Below are positions 7,450 through 14,648 of a stretch of 14,648 nucleotides of DNA, piece after piece. Within the stretch, counting starts at the first letter, position 1. Every line of letters starts with the position of its first letter. Origin of the DNA: CAZIKB01 sp964539665 (GTDB lineage: Bacteria > Zhuqueibacterota > Zhuqueibacteria > Oceanimicrobiales > Oceanimicrobiaceae); NCBI GenBank assembly GCA_964539665.1, contig CAZIKB010000141.1:1-14648 (forward strand), written 5' to 3'. The notes beneath the pieces are model-generated. The model ran no database searches. It saw only the letters and a list, made by a program, of their open reading frames with translations, and was not told the origin of the DNA. Made by a program: the position numbers and the translations under genes.

Positions 7450-7552
7450 CGATTAGTATGGAATAAATTCTTATTGCGGATGATTATTTTTGAGAATTTA
7501 GACTTTTCTAATTTTGTTGGTAAAGTATAGCATTGCTTTGGAGGTTTTTTAT

Positions 7553-7981
7553 ATGCCGCAATTGAAAATTACAAAATGGATAGGTCAATTGCAATGGCAC
7601 GGACCGTATATGGGATCAACTGTGCAACGAAGCCAAATAACCACTGAGCCTGGTTGTTATGTATTCACTGATAATCCAGGGCCGCTAAAACCGCCCGTGC
7701 TGTACGTGGGTAAGGCTGCCAATTTGAGGAATCGGGTATGGGGCTACTTGCGTGACTATGCAAAGTCTAAGAGCCCGACAAGACACAAGGGCCGAGCTTT
7801 TATTTATGATTATAGGCATCAAAATGGAAATAGCAATCTATACGTTCGCTGGGCAGTTTATGGTGATCCTGCTGGCCTGGAAGGCAGTTTAATTGTTAAA
7901 CTGGAACCACTTTGCAATAGTCGCTGGGAGGATGAATTTTTAGATGAAGACGAGCTTCTCGATCCTATCTTTCTTCCGTGA
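7553..7981 (+). CDS. Small GIY-YIG nuclease-fold protein
   Basis: The 142-aa product shows the GIY-YIG endonuclease arrangement: GCY at residues 34-36 and YVG at 51-53, followed by KAANLRNRV (with candidate catalytic Arg at 59 or 61). Further on come a Glu in GLEGSLIVKL (E110, the usual metal-binding position) and CN at 121-122. The family cuts DNA in repair, homing and mobile-element enzymes, and some members act as toxins. GGAGG at 7540-7544 with eight bases to ATG 7553 sets the start; an upstream in-frame TTG at 7514 is not needed. It follows the PAAR gene by 103 bases, so it could be a T6SS DNase effector, but no immunity partner follows and many standalone GIY-YIG genes are unrelated to secretion. 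The fold is fairly sure, the role open. Confidence 0.72.
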   Translation: MPQLKITKWIGQLQWHGPYMGSTVQRSQITTEPGCYVFTDNPGPLKPPVLYVGKAANLRNRVWGYLRDYAKSKSPTRHKGRAFIYDYRHQNGNSNLYVRWAVYGDPAGLEGSLIVKLEPLCNSRWEDEFLDEDELLDPIFLP

Positions 7982-8084
7982 CAATATCATGATAAATCAG
8001 TCGAACAAGGATTCCGAAACTCCGATTTTTTTAAAATTTGGGGAACTGTCCATTTTTAATTGTATATAACATAGAGGATTGGTA

Positions 8085-8987
8085 ATGAATATCTTAAATC
8101 ATAGATTATTTCTCTTGCTTTTTCTGACGCTCATTATTATTTTGATAAATTCTACTGCCTTCTTGACCCAAAAATCAATTATGGTCACCAAAGTGAGAGG
8201 TAACATAGCCGTCGTGGACCACGGGCGCCTGAATGGTTTAAAAAAAGGCGATGTCTATGCTGTGATAAGAGTTAATCCAAATTAAAATAGGAATGGCCAC
8301 GATTAACGTAGTGCGAGACCGCATGGTGGCTATTAAAGTCAGGCTTTTTACCGGTAAAATCTTGCTGGTAGGTGATTTCTTAGTTCGTACCAGTTCTTCG
8401 GAGGAATCATTGCTTGATGAGGTGGAATCGGAAATGGAGGCTGTACCAGATGGTTTAAGAGGTAGAAATCGTAGCCCCAATAACAGTCGCTGTTTTGGCT
8501 ATAGACCAGTTTTAGGCGTAACGGGTTTGGGGATAAAAGCAGGACTAAATATAATATCTGCCCGCAGTAATCAGGCAGAAGGTTTGAGTGCAAATGCTGG
8601 ATTCATTGTTGGTGGTTTTTTAGATTTTAGTTTTCATGAAATTTTCGTATTACAGCCTGAAATATTATTTTCATTGAAAGGTGGTTCTGATTGGTCTATT
8701 AATTATTTGGAAATGCCAGTATTACTAAAAATAGTAATTCCGGTTGCAGGCAACGTATAACCTATTTTCATTTTTGGACCTGCTTTCGCATTAAAATTAA
8801 GTAGTACGTACGATGTGATAAAAAGCTTTGATTTTGGACTTGTTTTTGAAGGTGGATTAGATATAGGTTTGGGTGTTGGTGAACTAACGATTGATTTTCG
8901 ATACATTTTAGGTTTATTAACGTTTCAGAACTGGGTGATTTGAAAAATAGCGTTTTTTCGATTTTGGTTGGTTATTCTTTTAACTGA
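8085..8987 (+). pseudogene. Broken outer-membrane beta-barrel protein gene with N-terminal FlgT-like domain
   Basis: Three reading segments join into one former protein. It starts at ATG 8085 (GAGG at 8074-8077) with a hydrophobic signal sequence and a small domain (VRGNIAVVDHGRLNGLKKGD). A one-base shift near 8284 moves the frame to KIGMATINVVRDRMVAIKV and LLVGDF, continuing the same domain. From about 8515 a PorT-like barrel follows (LGIKAGLNI, LQPEILFSLKGG, NYLEMPVLLKIV). The barrel is cut by TAA at 8758 but continues in frame (PIFIFGPAFALKL, DFGLVFEGGLDI, DFRYILGL). A last shift near 8937 leads to LKNSVFSILVGYSFN and TGA 8985. Two frameshifts plus one stop mean it is not expressed whole unless these are assembly errors. 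The N-terminal domain resembles that of the gene at 12531. Confidence 0.72.
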
Positions 8988-9036
8988 TTTAAACTAATTA
9001 CTAAAATTATTAAATAAGGGTGATCTTGTTGAAATC

Positions 9037-11046
9037 ATGCGCACTGATATAGTTGGCGAACTGATTGAAAATTACCGCATCCTTGAAGAAATCGGTAAAG
9101 GCGGCATGGGAATCGTGTACAAAGCCATGGATATAGATTTAGAAATGATCGTGGCTATGAAAATGATCGATCCCTTGATTGCCCATGATGAAAGATTTTT
9201 AAAACGGTTTCGTGACGAAGCTAAGACCCTGGCGAAATTAGAGAATCCCAATATCGTTGCAATTCATAGGTTACTGCCAGACACGGAATATGGAGTATTT
9301 ATCGTAATGGAGTATGTGGATGGGGTAACTCTAAAGGATTGGATTCAGGACAAAGGTGCGATTCCATACCGGAAAGCCTTGAATGTCACCAAGCAACTCT
9401 TACATTCCATTGGTTATGCACACCAGCAAAATGTAACTCACCGAGATCTGAAGCCCGGAAACATCATGCTCACCAAACATGGGCTGGTCAAACTAATGGA
9501 CTTTGGATTAGCTAAAATTGAGCACGGGGCAGACAGCACCATTACTCACCGAGGCGTCGGAACGTTAAAATATATGTCGCCTGAACAGGTTGCGAAACCG
9601 GAGACATTAGACCATCGCACAGATATCTATTCGTTAGGTATGACACTTTATGAAATGTTGACTGGAAAAACGCCTTTCAAAGATTCTACCTCTGAATATT
9701 CTACCGGTTTTTCGATCATGAAAGCGATCGTTGAAAAAAGCTTTCCTACCCCGGATTATTTCAATTCAGGAGTGCCAAAATCACTTAACAAAATCGTCAT
9801 GCGGGCGCTGGAAAAGAGTCCAGATAAAAGATTTCAAGCTACGCAAGAGATGCTTCGGGCAATAAAGCACTTTGAAAGGCTTGAAGCATTGAAACTTAAG
9901 AGGATTCCGTCAAGGCCCTCTGTAAATGTAAAAAAATTGTTTGGTTCAGTAGTACAGAAATTTGGAACAGTCAAAATATTTCAAACTCCTAACGTATCTA
10001 TAAAAACTTCTGCGATTAATTTCCTTGATAGATATGGAAAGTACATATTTCTTGGGGTATTATCTATCATCGCTTTTGTTTTCATTTTTCTTATACTCCA
10101 AGATTCATCTTCCATATCAAAAATTGAATCCGTGAAAAATTCGAAAACCAATAGGTTAAGCTCGATTTCCATATTCTCAGAGCCAGTTAAAGCATCTGTT
10201 TTCCTAAATGGACAATATATTGGTAGCACGCCGATTACGGATCGTGAAGTAGATCCTGGAAAGCAGAGAGTGAACGTTCAGAAGGAGAATTACCTTGCGA
10301 CTGACTCGTCAGTGACAATTGTTAGCGGGCAGAGTCGTGACCTCAATATCACACTCAAGCCAGCTGCCATAGTGAGTATTGAAGTATCACCAGAGGATGC
10401 TGAAGTGATGGTGAATAGTGACCTCATTCCCCAGTCTAAGATGACAGAGTTGCAGTTGTCAACTGGTTTGCATCAATTGAAAGTTACACGCCAAGGATAC
10501 GAAACTGTGCAGAAAAGTCTTCGGTTAAAACAAGGAAGGAATTCTATGGCGAGAGTTGTACTGGTTCCAATTAAACCGCCTATAAAAGCGACACGACTTT
10601 ATAGTAAATTGCGGATAACCACCGAACCTGAGGGGGCTTCTATCTGGATAGATGGGATATTCAAAGAAACGACTCCAGTTACCATTTCCAATGTAAAGCT
10701 GGGAAATCATAGAATTGAACTAAAAAAACCGGGATATCAAGATTTCGCTGTTAACTATGATGTGATTGAGCAGCCCACAAATTATTTCTACAGACGGTTG
10801 ACTAAAGTCCAAATTTTTATATTAACAGTTGTAGCCTTTGATACAACCGATAAATCTATTTTACCTGTCCATGCCTATATCATCGCGGATAATGTAAATA
10901 AAGGTACGACCCCTAGACAAATATCACTACCTGCAGGACGCCATACAATTGTACTTAGGTGTGACGGTTACATTCCAGTTAGAAAGTTTATAAACTTAAC
11001 TGAAGATATCAGAATTCCTTTTATACTGAGAAAATCACCACAATAA
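9037..11046 (+). CDS. Membrane Ser/Thr protein kinase with C-terminal PEGA repeats
   Basis: This 669-aa Hanks-type kinase has all main catalytic motifs: Gly-rich loop GKGGMG (20-25), Lys K42, helix-C Glu E61, HRDLKPGN (135-142), DFG (155-157) and SPE (181-183). A basic juxtamembrane stretch is followed by a single transmembrane helix at about 336-355, placing the rest outside the membrane. That part holds about four PEGA-type modules: 375-440 (SEPVKASVFLNGQYIGSTPI), 446-511, 522-588 (TEPEGASIWIDG) and 592-665, the last more divergent. PEGA repeats occur on envelope proteins and kinases and may contact cell-wall or surface structures. Some T6SSs are controlled by Ser/Thr kinases, so the location after the T6SS cassette is suggestive but does not prove such a link. 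A purine-rich AAGGG lies rather far (16 bases) before ATG 9037. The lipoprotein gene starts 14 bases downstream. Confidence 0.93.
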   Translation: MRTDIVGELIENYRILEEIGKGGMGIVYKAMDIDLEMIVAMKMIDPLIAHDERFLKRFRDEAKTLAKLENPNIVAIHRLLPDTEYGVFIVMEYVDGVTLKDWIQDKGAIPYRKALNVTKQLLHSIGYAHQQNVTHRDLKPGNIMLTKHGLVKLMDFGLAKIEHGADSTITHRGVGTLKYMSPEQVAKPETLDHRTDIYSLGMTLYEMLTGKTPFKDSTSEYSTGFSIMKAIVEKSFPTPDYFNSGVPKSLNKIVMRALEKSPDKRFQATQEMLRAIKHFERLEALKLKRIPSRPSVNVKKLFGSVVQKFGTVKIFQTPNVSIKTSAINFLDRYGKYIFLGVLSIIAFVFIFLILQDSSSISKIESVKNSKTNRLSSISIFSEPVKASVFLNGQYIGSTPITDREVDPGKQRVNVQKENYLATDSSVTIVSGQSRDLNITLKPAAIVSIEVSPEDAEVMVNSDLIPQSKMTELQLSTGLHQLKVTRQGYETVQKSLRLKQGRNSMARVVLVPIKPPIKATRLYSKLRITTEPEGASIWIDGIFKETTPVTISNVKLGNHRIELKKPGYQDFAVNYDVIEQPTNYFYRRLTKVQIFILTVVAFDTTDKSILPVHAYIIADNVNKGTTPRQISLPAGRHTIVLRCDGYIPVRKFINLTEDIRIPFILRKSPQ

Positions 11047-11060
11047 GTTGTAAAAGACTA

Positions 11061-11522
11061 ATGATCTTTTTGGACAAAATGCATCTTTTTTGTAAGGAAT
11101 GTTTTGTAATTGTTATTACAACTGTACTTTTTATTTTTTTTCTCTACACCCAAGGATGCACGAACAAATCTCTCTATAAGAATAATGGGCGTAATGCGGC
11201 CGATATGAAACTCAATGAAGCTTGGTTTTGGTATTATGATGGCACGTTCGATAAATCAATTGACTTAATAAGCCAATACATCATAATCTGTAAACGAGTT
11301 AAGGAGGCCCCTTCTGTACAAATCCTTGAGCTTTTATCACTAAATTATATTTCAAAAAACGACTATGTTAGAGCAAAGTTTTGGACGAGAGTTTTATTGT
11401 TTAAATTGCCAGATTTTGTGCCTAAGCCTCCCCCAAAACGTCCTGCAGAATTTGTGTATCTTGTAAATGGACTTAAAGCTCAAAAAAGCCGACGCAAACT
11501 TCAAAACACTAACAAAAAATAA
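11061..11522 (+). CDS. Small lipoprotein with TPR-like helical body
   Basis: The 153-aa product has a long hydrophobic N-terminus ending in a lipobox-like LYTQGC (Cys 33), which predicts a lipid-anchored envelope protein. The mature part looks helical and repeat-like: KLNEAWFWYYDGTFDKSIDL and LELLSLNYISKNDYVRAKFW have the small/aromatic spacing of degenerate TPRs. A Pro-rich segment VPKPPPKRPAEF follows. It begins 14 bases after the kinase stop and is probably co-transcribed, perhaps working with the kinase's external PEGA region (inference). The ATG at 11061 lies in a weak stem (11052-11057 with 11065-11070), and ATG 11079 would give a more usual signal-peptide length, so the start is uncertain. 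No named family is recognised with confidence. Confidence 0.68.
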   Translation: MIFLDKMHLFCKECFVIVITTVLFIFFLYTQGCTNKSLYKNNGRNAADMKLNEAWFWYYDGTFDKSIDLISQYIIICKRVKEAPSVQILELLSLNYISKNDYVRAKFWTRVLLFKLPDFVPKPPPKRPAEFVYLVNGLKAQKSRRKLQNTNKK

Positions 11523-12247
11523 TTATTTCATCTAACAAGCGAATTGTAGAATAACCTGAATTATTCATCAGGGAAGCACATGGAATAACACATATAATTT
11601 AAAAACTATAAATTAGTCGTGTATGATTCAATTAAAATTAACGTTCAGTATTTCTTGAATGCTCATCATGTAATCTATTAATTTTCAGATTCCTTTATAG
11701 TATCATTTTGTAGCTTCTGTTGATGATAAGATTCCATTAAATTTGAAAGAAATAAAACATTTTAATTGCTTTTTAACATTAAATGGTCATATCTTATTTA
11801 AGTAGGGAAAGAGTTTCTACGCCATTGAGCATTAGATCATTTCGCCAAATCAATGATGTCCTAGCGTAATAATGTTTTGAACAGTTTAATATATTTCGGC
11901 AAAAGTGAATTAGAAAATTGTGTAATTTTATAACAAATTCAAGCAATTATTTTCAGGCACCTATAGGGCGCCTTATCTAATAGTGACTTCATGCAAGCAC
12001 TTTCGTCGGACCTGAAAAGAGCAATAGATGAATATGTGGAGCAAGCTAAAAATACTGTTCCGGAGCTGTGACAAATAGATGTGTTTTCTCGCAGCTAAAA
12101 AAATAATTAAGTTCTGATATTGAAAGAGTAATTGATGCTTTGCTTGGCCTACTTTTCACTCCCTTTTGGAATGAATTGGGGATTGTATCCACCAAACTGT
12201 GTCAGTTTATTAGGCTTGCGACCAAGCAAGCAGGAGAACAAATCAGC
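11523..12247 (+). other. 725-base stretch without a convincing gene; two short degenerate coding scraps
   Basis: The left 460 bases are AT-rich with stops in every frame and no recognisable gene; an imperfect hairpin lies at 11955-11973. An open stretch at 11991-12071 encodes 26 residues (MQALSSDLKRAIDEYVEQAK, then a few more). A second open stretch from 12107 starts LSSDIERVIDALLG and runs in frame into the lipoprotein at 12248. The shared LSSD-(L/I)-x-R-x-ID pattern suggests two remnants of related origin. I do not recognise the parent family. Promoters for the downstream genes probably lie here but none can be assigned. Confidence 0.45.
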
Positions 12248-12544
12248 ATGAAAACATGCAAACCAGCAATTCTGTTTTTCAGCCTGCTTCTTATCGTCTG
12301 GGGCAATGGCTGCTGGATCCAGGAGGATATGATCACGATCAATAAAGATGGTAGCGTCACCTTCAGGTCAGTTGTCACCATACCAGATGAGGAGCACGAA
12401 GAAAGTTATCAATCCATCGAAGAAGACCAAATATCCAGAATAAAGGAAGACGCCAGCAAGGCAGGGTGGACTATTGAACTTAGATGGATCTCAAAAGAGG
12501 GAGTAGATTACATAAAAAATGGAGTCAGTGATGAAGTATATTAA
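12248..12544 (+). CDS. Short lipoprotein, possibly C-terminally truncated
   Basis: From ATG 12248 the 98-aa product has a basic start, a hydrophobic core and a lipobox-like WGNGC (Cys 22), so it should be lipid-anchored in the envelope. After the Cys, QEDMITINKDGSVTFRSVVT resembles the opening of secreted lipoproteins whose first strand pattern is a charged-Gly turn followed by a beta hairpin; beyond that no family is recognised. The body ends abruptly (GVSDEVY), and its last 14 bases overlap the start of the next gene, so the original C-terminus may have been lost when the genes were joined. CAGGAGA at 12229-12235 lies upstream at a somewhat long spacing. The reading frame is open further upstream (to 12107), but the signal sequence favours 12248. 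Confidence 0.55.
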   Translation: MKTCKPAILFFSLLLIVWGNGCWIQEDMITINKDGSVTFRSVVTIPDEEHEESYQSIEEDQISRIKEDASKAGWTIELRWISKEGVDYIKNGVSDEVY

Positions 12545-13184
12545 AATATTACTATTTCTTCCATTATTATTAACTTATTCAGAAATTGGCTTGTCCCAAA
12601 CTATTCTTAAAATTGTTGAGAATTATGTCGCCATAGACATAGATGAATCATCGGGTTTACGGCCAGGAGATAAAATCACAGTTTTTCGAATAGTGGAATC
12701 CGGTGATAGGCTGAAAATTGGCAGGCTTGAAATTTTTAAATATGGCAATAATATGTGCGCTGCAGAGATTGTAATGGAAAATTCTCCATATAAAATTAAA
12801 GTAGGTGATTTTGTAAATATTAGACAAATTGGTCTCACTTCCAACAAAAAAAATATGTTGCCATATTTCTCGCTTGGGACGGGAATCATCGTGTCAGGAC
12901 TTGGTTTTTATTTTCATAATAAGGCAAATAAAACTTTTGAAGAATACGAGATGGCTTATGTGCCGGAAGATGCGGTAAGCTTATTTGATAAAACAAAAAA
13001 CTTTGATAAAAAAGCGCAAATTTGTATAGGTGTTGGAGGAGGTCTTGTTGTATTTGGAGTACTTTATAAGATTTTGAAAAGGAATAATCGGTCTCAAAAC
13101 AATACAAATGTTTTTACGTTAGCTCCCGTTCAAAATAGAGGATTTACAGGAATTTCAACGAGATTTTATTTTAATATTCAGTAA
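12531..13184 (+). CDS. Secreted/membrane protein with N-terminal FlgT-like domain, unknown function
   Basis: The 217-aa product begins with a cleavable-looking signal peptide (cut near SQ, residue 23). Residues about 25-95 form a small beta domain (VENYVAIDIDESSGLRPGDK, IGRLEIFKYGNN, KVGDFVNI) like the C-terminal domain of FlgT and related secreted proteins. The broken gene at 8085 has the same order of motifs. Two hydrophobic stretches follow (about 107-124 and 164-182) separated by a polar loop (YEMAYVPEDAVSLFDKTKNF), and the chain ends FYFNIQ. GGAG at 12521-12524 sets ATG 12531; an ATG at 12519 would lie before the site. It overlaps the previous lipoprotein gene by 14 bases, which points to translational coupling. 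Function is not known; envelope location is the safe inference. Confidence 0.7.
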   Translation: MKYIKILLFLPLLLTYSEIGLSQTILKIVENYVAIDIDESSGLRPGDKITVFRIVESGDRLKIGRLEIFKYGNNMCAAEIVMENSPYKIKVGDFVNIRQIGLTSNKKNMLPYFSLGTGIIVSGLGFYFHNKANKTFEEYEMAYVPEDAVSLFDKTKNFDKKAQICIGVGGGLVVFGVLYKILKRNNRSQNNTNVFTLAPVQNRGFTGISTRFYFNIQ

Positions 13185-13235
13185 ATTTCGTTTATGAAAC
13201 CTCTTCAAATACTTATATTCTTAGGAGTAATTAAA

Positions 13236-13949
13236 ATGTTGAGAAATTTTTATTATCTGCGTTTTATACGATTGATTTTGATTGCTTGTATTGTTTTTTC
13301 TATGTCTTGTGTGAACAGAGAACATACCAATCCAGTTGATCCTAATAACGATTTGTCATCTTATACTCCTTCACCCAATAGAACAATTACAGATGTTATC
13401 GAAGCAAAAAAGGATGCTACGTTAGAAAAGCGATATATTACTATGCCTGGTTACTCCCCCTATTGGCGTTATGAAAATGATCAGGACTATAATGAAGTTG
13501 GAACACATGGGGCAATCGTTTTAGATACTGCCATTGAATTTTTCTATCGAACATTAATTTATTTTGGTGATATAAAATCGATTGTGCAAACACGTAATAA
13601 GCAGGTTAAAGGAGCTTATATTATTTTTCATTTAAGAAGAGAGCCTCCATTTGATTTTGATATTTATGAAAGTGAGCTGGTTACGCCAAATTGGAATGAA
13701 AGTCAAACAACATCCAGTCCAGACACGTGGCCAAATTCCACATATCATACTACGCCAAACATAGAAAATGACAAATGTACTATCGGGATGTATAATTCTA
13801 TACAACTTATCTTAAATTCTTCACGGAACCATGGCGGTTTTATTCTTTATTCAGAAGCTTCCTGGTTAGCGGAAAATTATTTTTCCTTTTCAACCAGTGA
13901 GGATACGGATGTTTCAAAACGACCCAAGCTGGTTATTGAATATGAATAA
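13236..13949 (+). CDS. Lipoprotein with DNRLRE-like C-terminal region
   Basis: The 237-aa product has a hydrophobic signal and a lipobox-like FSMSC (Cys 25), followed by NREHTNPVDPNND, a Pro/Asn-rich spacer common after the lipid anchor in surface lipoproteins of the Bacteroidetes supergroup. The C-terminal region ends in a Phe-Ser-rich strand and RPKLVIEYE, as in DNRLRE-type beta-sandwich domains of secreted proteins, but the domain seems degenerate. AGGAG at 13223-13227 with eight bases to ATG 13236 sets the start; an in-frame ATG at 13194 would put extra residues before the signal. It lies about 50 bases after the previous gene and likely shares its transcript. It is probably exposed at the cell surface; its partner or substrate is unknown. 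Confidence 0.68.
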   Translation: MLRNFYYLRFIRLILIACIVFSMSCVNREHTNPVDPNNDLSSYTPSPNRTITDVIEAKKDATLEKRYITMPGYSPYWRYENDQDYNEVGTHGAIVLDTAIEFFYRTLIYFGDIKSIVQTRNKQVKGAYIIFHLRREPPFDFDIYESELVTPNWNESQTTSSPDTWPNSTYHTTPNIENDKCTIGMYNSIQLILNSSRNHGGFILYSEASWLAENYFSFSTSEDTDVSKRPKLVIEYE

Positions 13950-14648
13950 AGATTTGCCTTAATGGTGAACCTTTAAGAAGTCCCACCAGTACTCTGTTTA
14001 TGAATCTTATAAATCCTGGGAGCGCGATTGTCGTTGCAGACAATTCAATTTTGACTGCGCAAGGTAGCCGGGCTCCTGGTTTCGTCGTATTTAATCTGGA
14101 TAAATTTGAAAACAACATGCTGCGTTTAGATGATTGGTGGTTAGGGTCGCCATTTTCGAAAATCACCGACATTGCTGCAGATGCCCTGCAAAGCAATACA
14201 TTTTTTGTAGCAGATCAAGGTGCAAAAAAAATATTTCGTGTCAGACAACTGGCCTTACACAATTTTCAAATTACAGATGTTTACAGTACAAATTCCGGTT
14301 GGCCAGTGGGCATTGCAGTTGCGTTTTCCAATGTCACAAGTGTTGAAGATATTGCAGATGACAGCCGGCTTCCTGATGGTTTCGCTCTAATGCATAACTA
14401 CCCCAATCCTTTTAACGCCGGTACAGTGATTAAATACAGCTTAACTGAATCAATGCCGGTAAAATTGAAGATTTTTAATGTTGTGGGTGAAGTGGTACGA
14501 ATGTTGGTTGATGAGTTCCAGACAGGCGGCACCTACACAGTGCACTGGGATGGTCGTGATGAATCTGGCAGGCAAATAGCAAGCGGAATTTATTTTTACA
14601 AAATATCAGCCGGTGATTTTGTTCAGACGAAAAAAATGATTTTAATGC
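13946..14648 (+). pseudogene. 5'-truncated secreted protein with type IX (type A) C-terminal sorting domain, 3' partial
   Basis: One frame is open from 13946 to the right edge. Its last 90 or so residues are a typical type A sorting domain used by the type IX secretion system: LPDGFALMHNYPNPFNAGT, then IFNVVGEVVRMLVDE, WDGRDESGRQIASGIYFYK and VQTKKMIL. Before it, about 140 residues resemble a piece of a beta-propeller (SAIVVADNSI, NTFFVADQGAKKIF, GWPVGIAVAF). There is no signal peptide and no good start: the first ATG is 14000 and has no ribosome site. Since substrates of this system need a signal peptide, the gene has most likely lost its 5' part, the break falling near 13946 right after the lipoprotein. 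An unusual start or a missing upstream exchange partner cannot be excluded. Confidence 0.65.

Noticed and set aside
8293..8760. An independent 155-aa gene starting at ATG 8293
   Set aside because: Its N-terminus continues the domain begun at 8085 after a one-base shift, and its C-terminus continues past the stop, so it is the middle of a broken gene.
11052..11070. AAAAGA/TCTTTT stem after the kinase as a terminator
   Set aside because: It is a weak A/T stem with only one further T after it, and it overlaps a possible start codon of the lipoprotein that seems co-transcribed.
11955..11973. Near-palindrome AGGCACC/GGCGCCT as a terminator or operator
   Set aside because: The stem contains a mismatch and is not followed by a T-run; a single occurrence gives no support as a binding site.
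1..14648. CRISPR array, tRNA, rRNA or insertion sequence
   Set aside because: I saw no regularly spaced short repeats, no cloverleaf or rRNA-like segment, and no transposase reading frame with terminal inverted repeats.

Overview
The window reads as part of a type VI secretion (T6SS) island followed by accessory and envelope genes, all on the + strand. The T6SS genes match the general VgrG/TssB/TssC/PAAR families. The last reading frame carries a type A sorting domain of type IX secretion (NYPNPFN motif) as used in the Fibrobacteres-Chlorobi-Bacteroidetes supergroup. Ser/Thr kinases with PEGA repeats and small lipoproteins with NPVDP-like N-termini also fit such lineages (Calditrichota, KSB1, Ignavibacteria and relatives). 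Base composition is moderate to AT-rich and uneven from gene to gene. The phylum is inferred, not proven.

Bases 1-5662: the window opens inside a vgrG gene (spike). Next come two tandem genes, each encoding the small and large T6SS sheath subunits (TssB and TssC) as one fused polypeptide. The two genes share a perfectly identical 795-bp core inside more diverged flanks, which points to recent gene conversion. The gap between them holds a decayed scrap of a third TssC 3' end. The second copy lacks the usual TssC C-terminal strand.

Bases 5663-7981: this looks like an effector cassette. A 253-aa AT-rich protein carries the catalytic signature of the ExoY / anthrax edema factor / CyaA class of nucleotidyl cyclase toxins (Arg, Lys-x6-Lys, Asp-x-Asp, Asn-His-Gly, in order) in unusually compact form. 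It is followed by a DcrB/EagR-like (DUF1795) probable effector chaperone, a PAAR spike-tip protein and a small GIY-YIG nuclease-fold protein. This cassette is the most interesting part of the window: a candidate T6SS-delivered cyclase toxin with no visible immunity gene.

Bases 7982-11522: a broken outer-membrane protein gene (two frameshifts and one in-frame stop) precedes a membrane Ser/Thr kinase with about four periplasmic PEGA-type repeats. A small lipoprotein with a repeat-like helical body follows.

Bases 11523-14648: a 725-bp stretch without a convincing intact gene leads into a short lipoprotein, a secreted protein related to the N-terminal domain of the broken outer-membrane gene, a lipoprotein with a DNRLRE-like C-terminus, and a 5'-truncated reading frame ending in the type IX sorting domain, which runs to the window edge. 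Truncations, relics and paralogous pieces indicate an actively rearranging accessory region.
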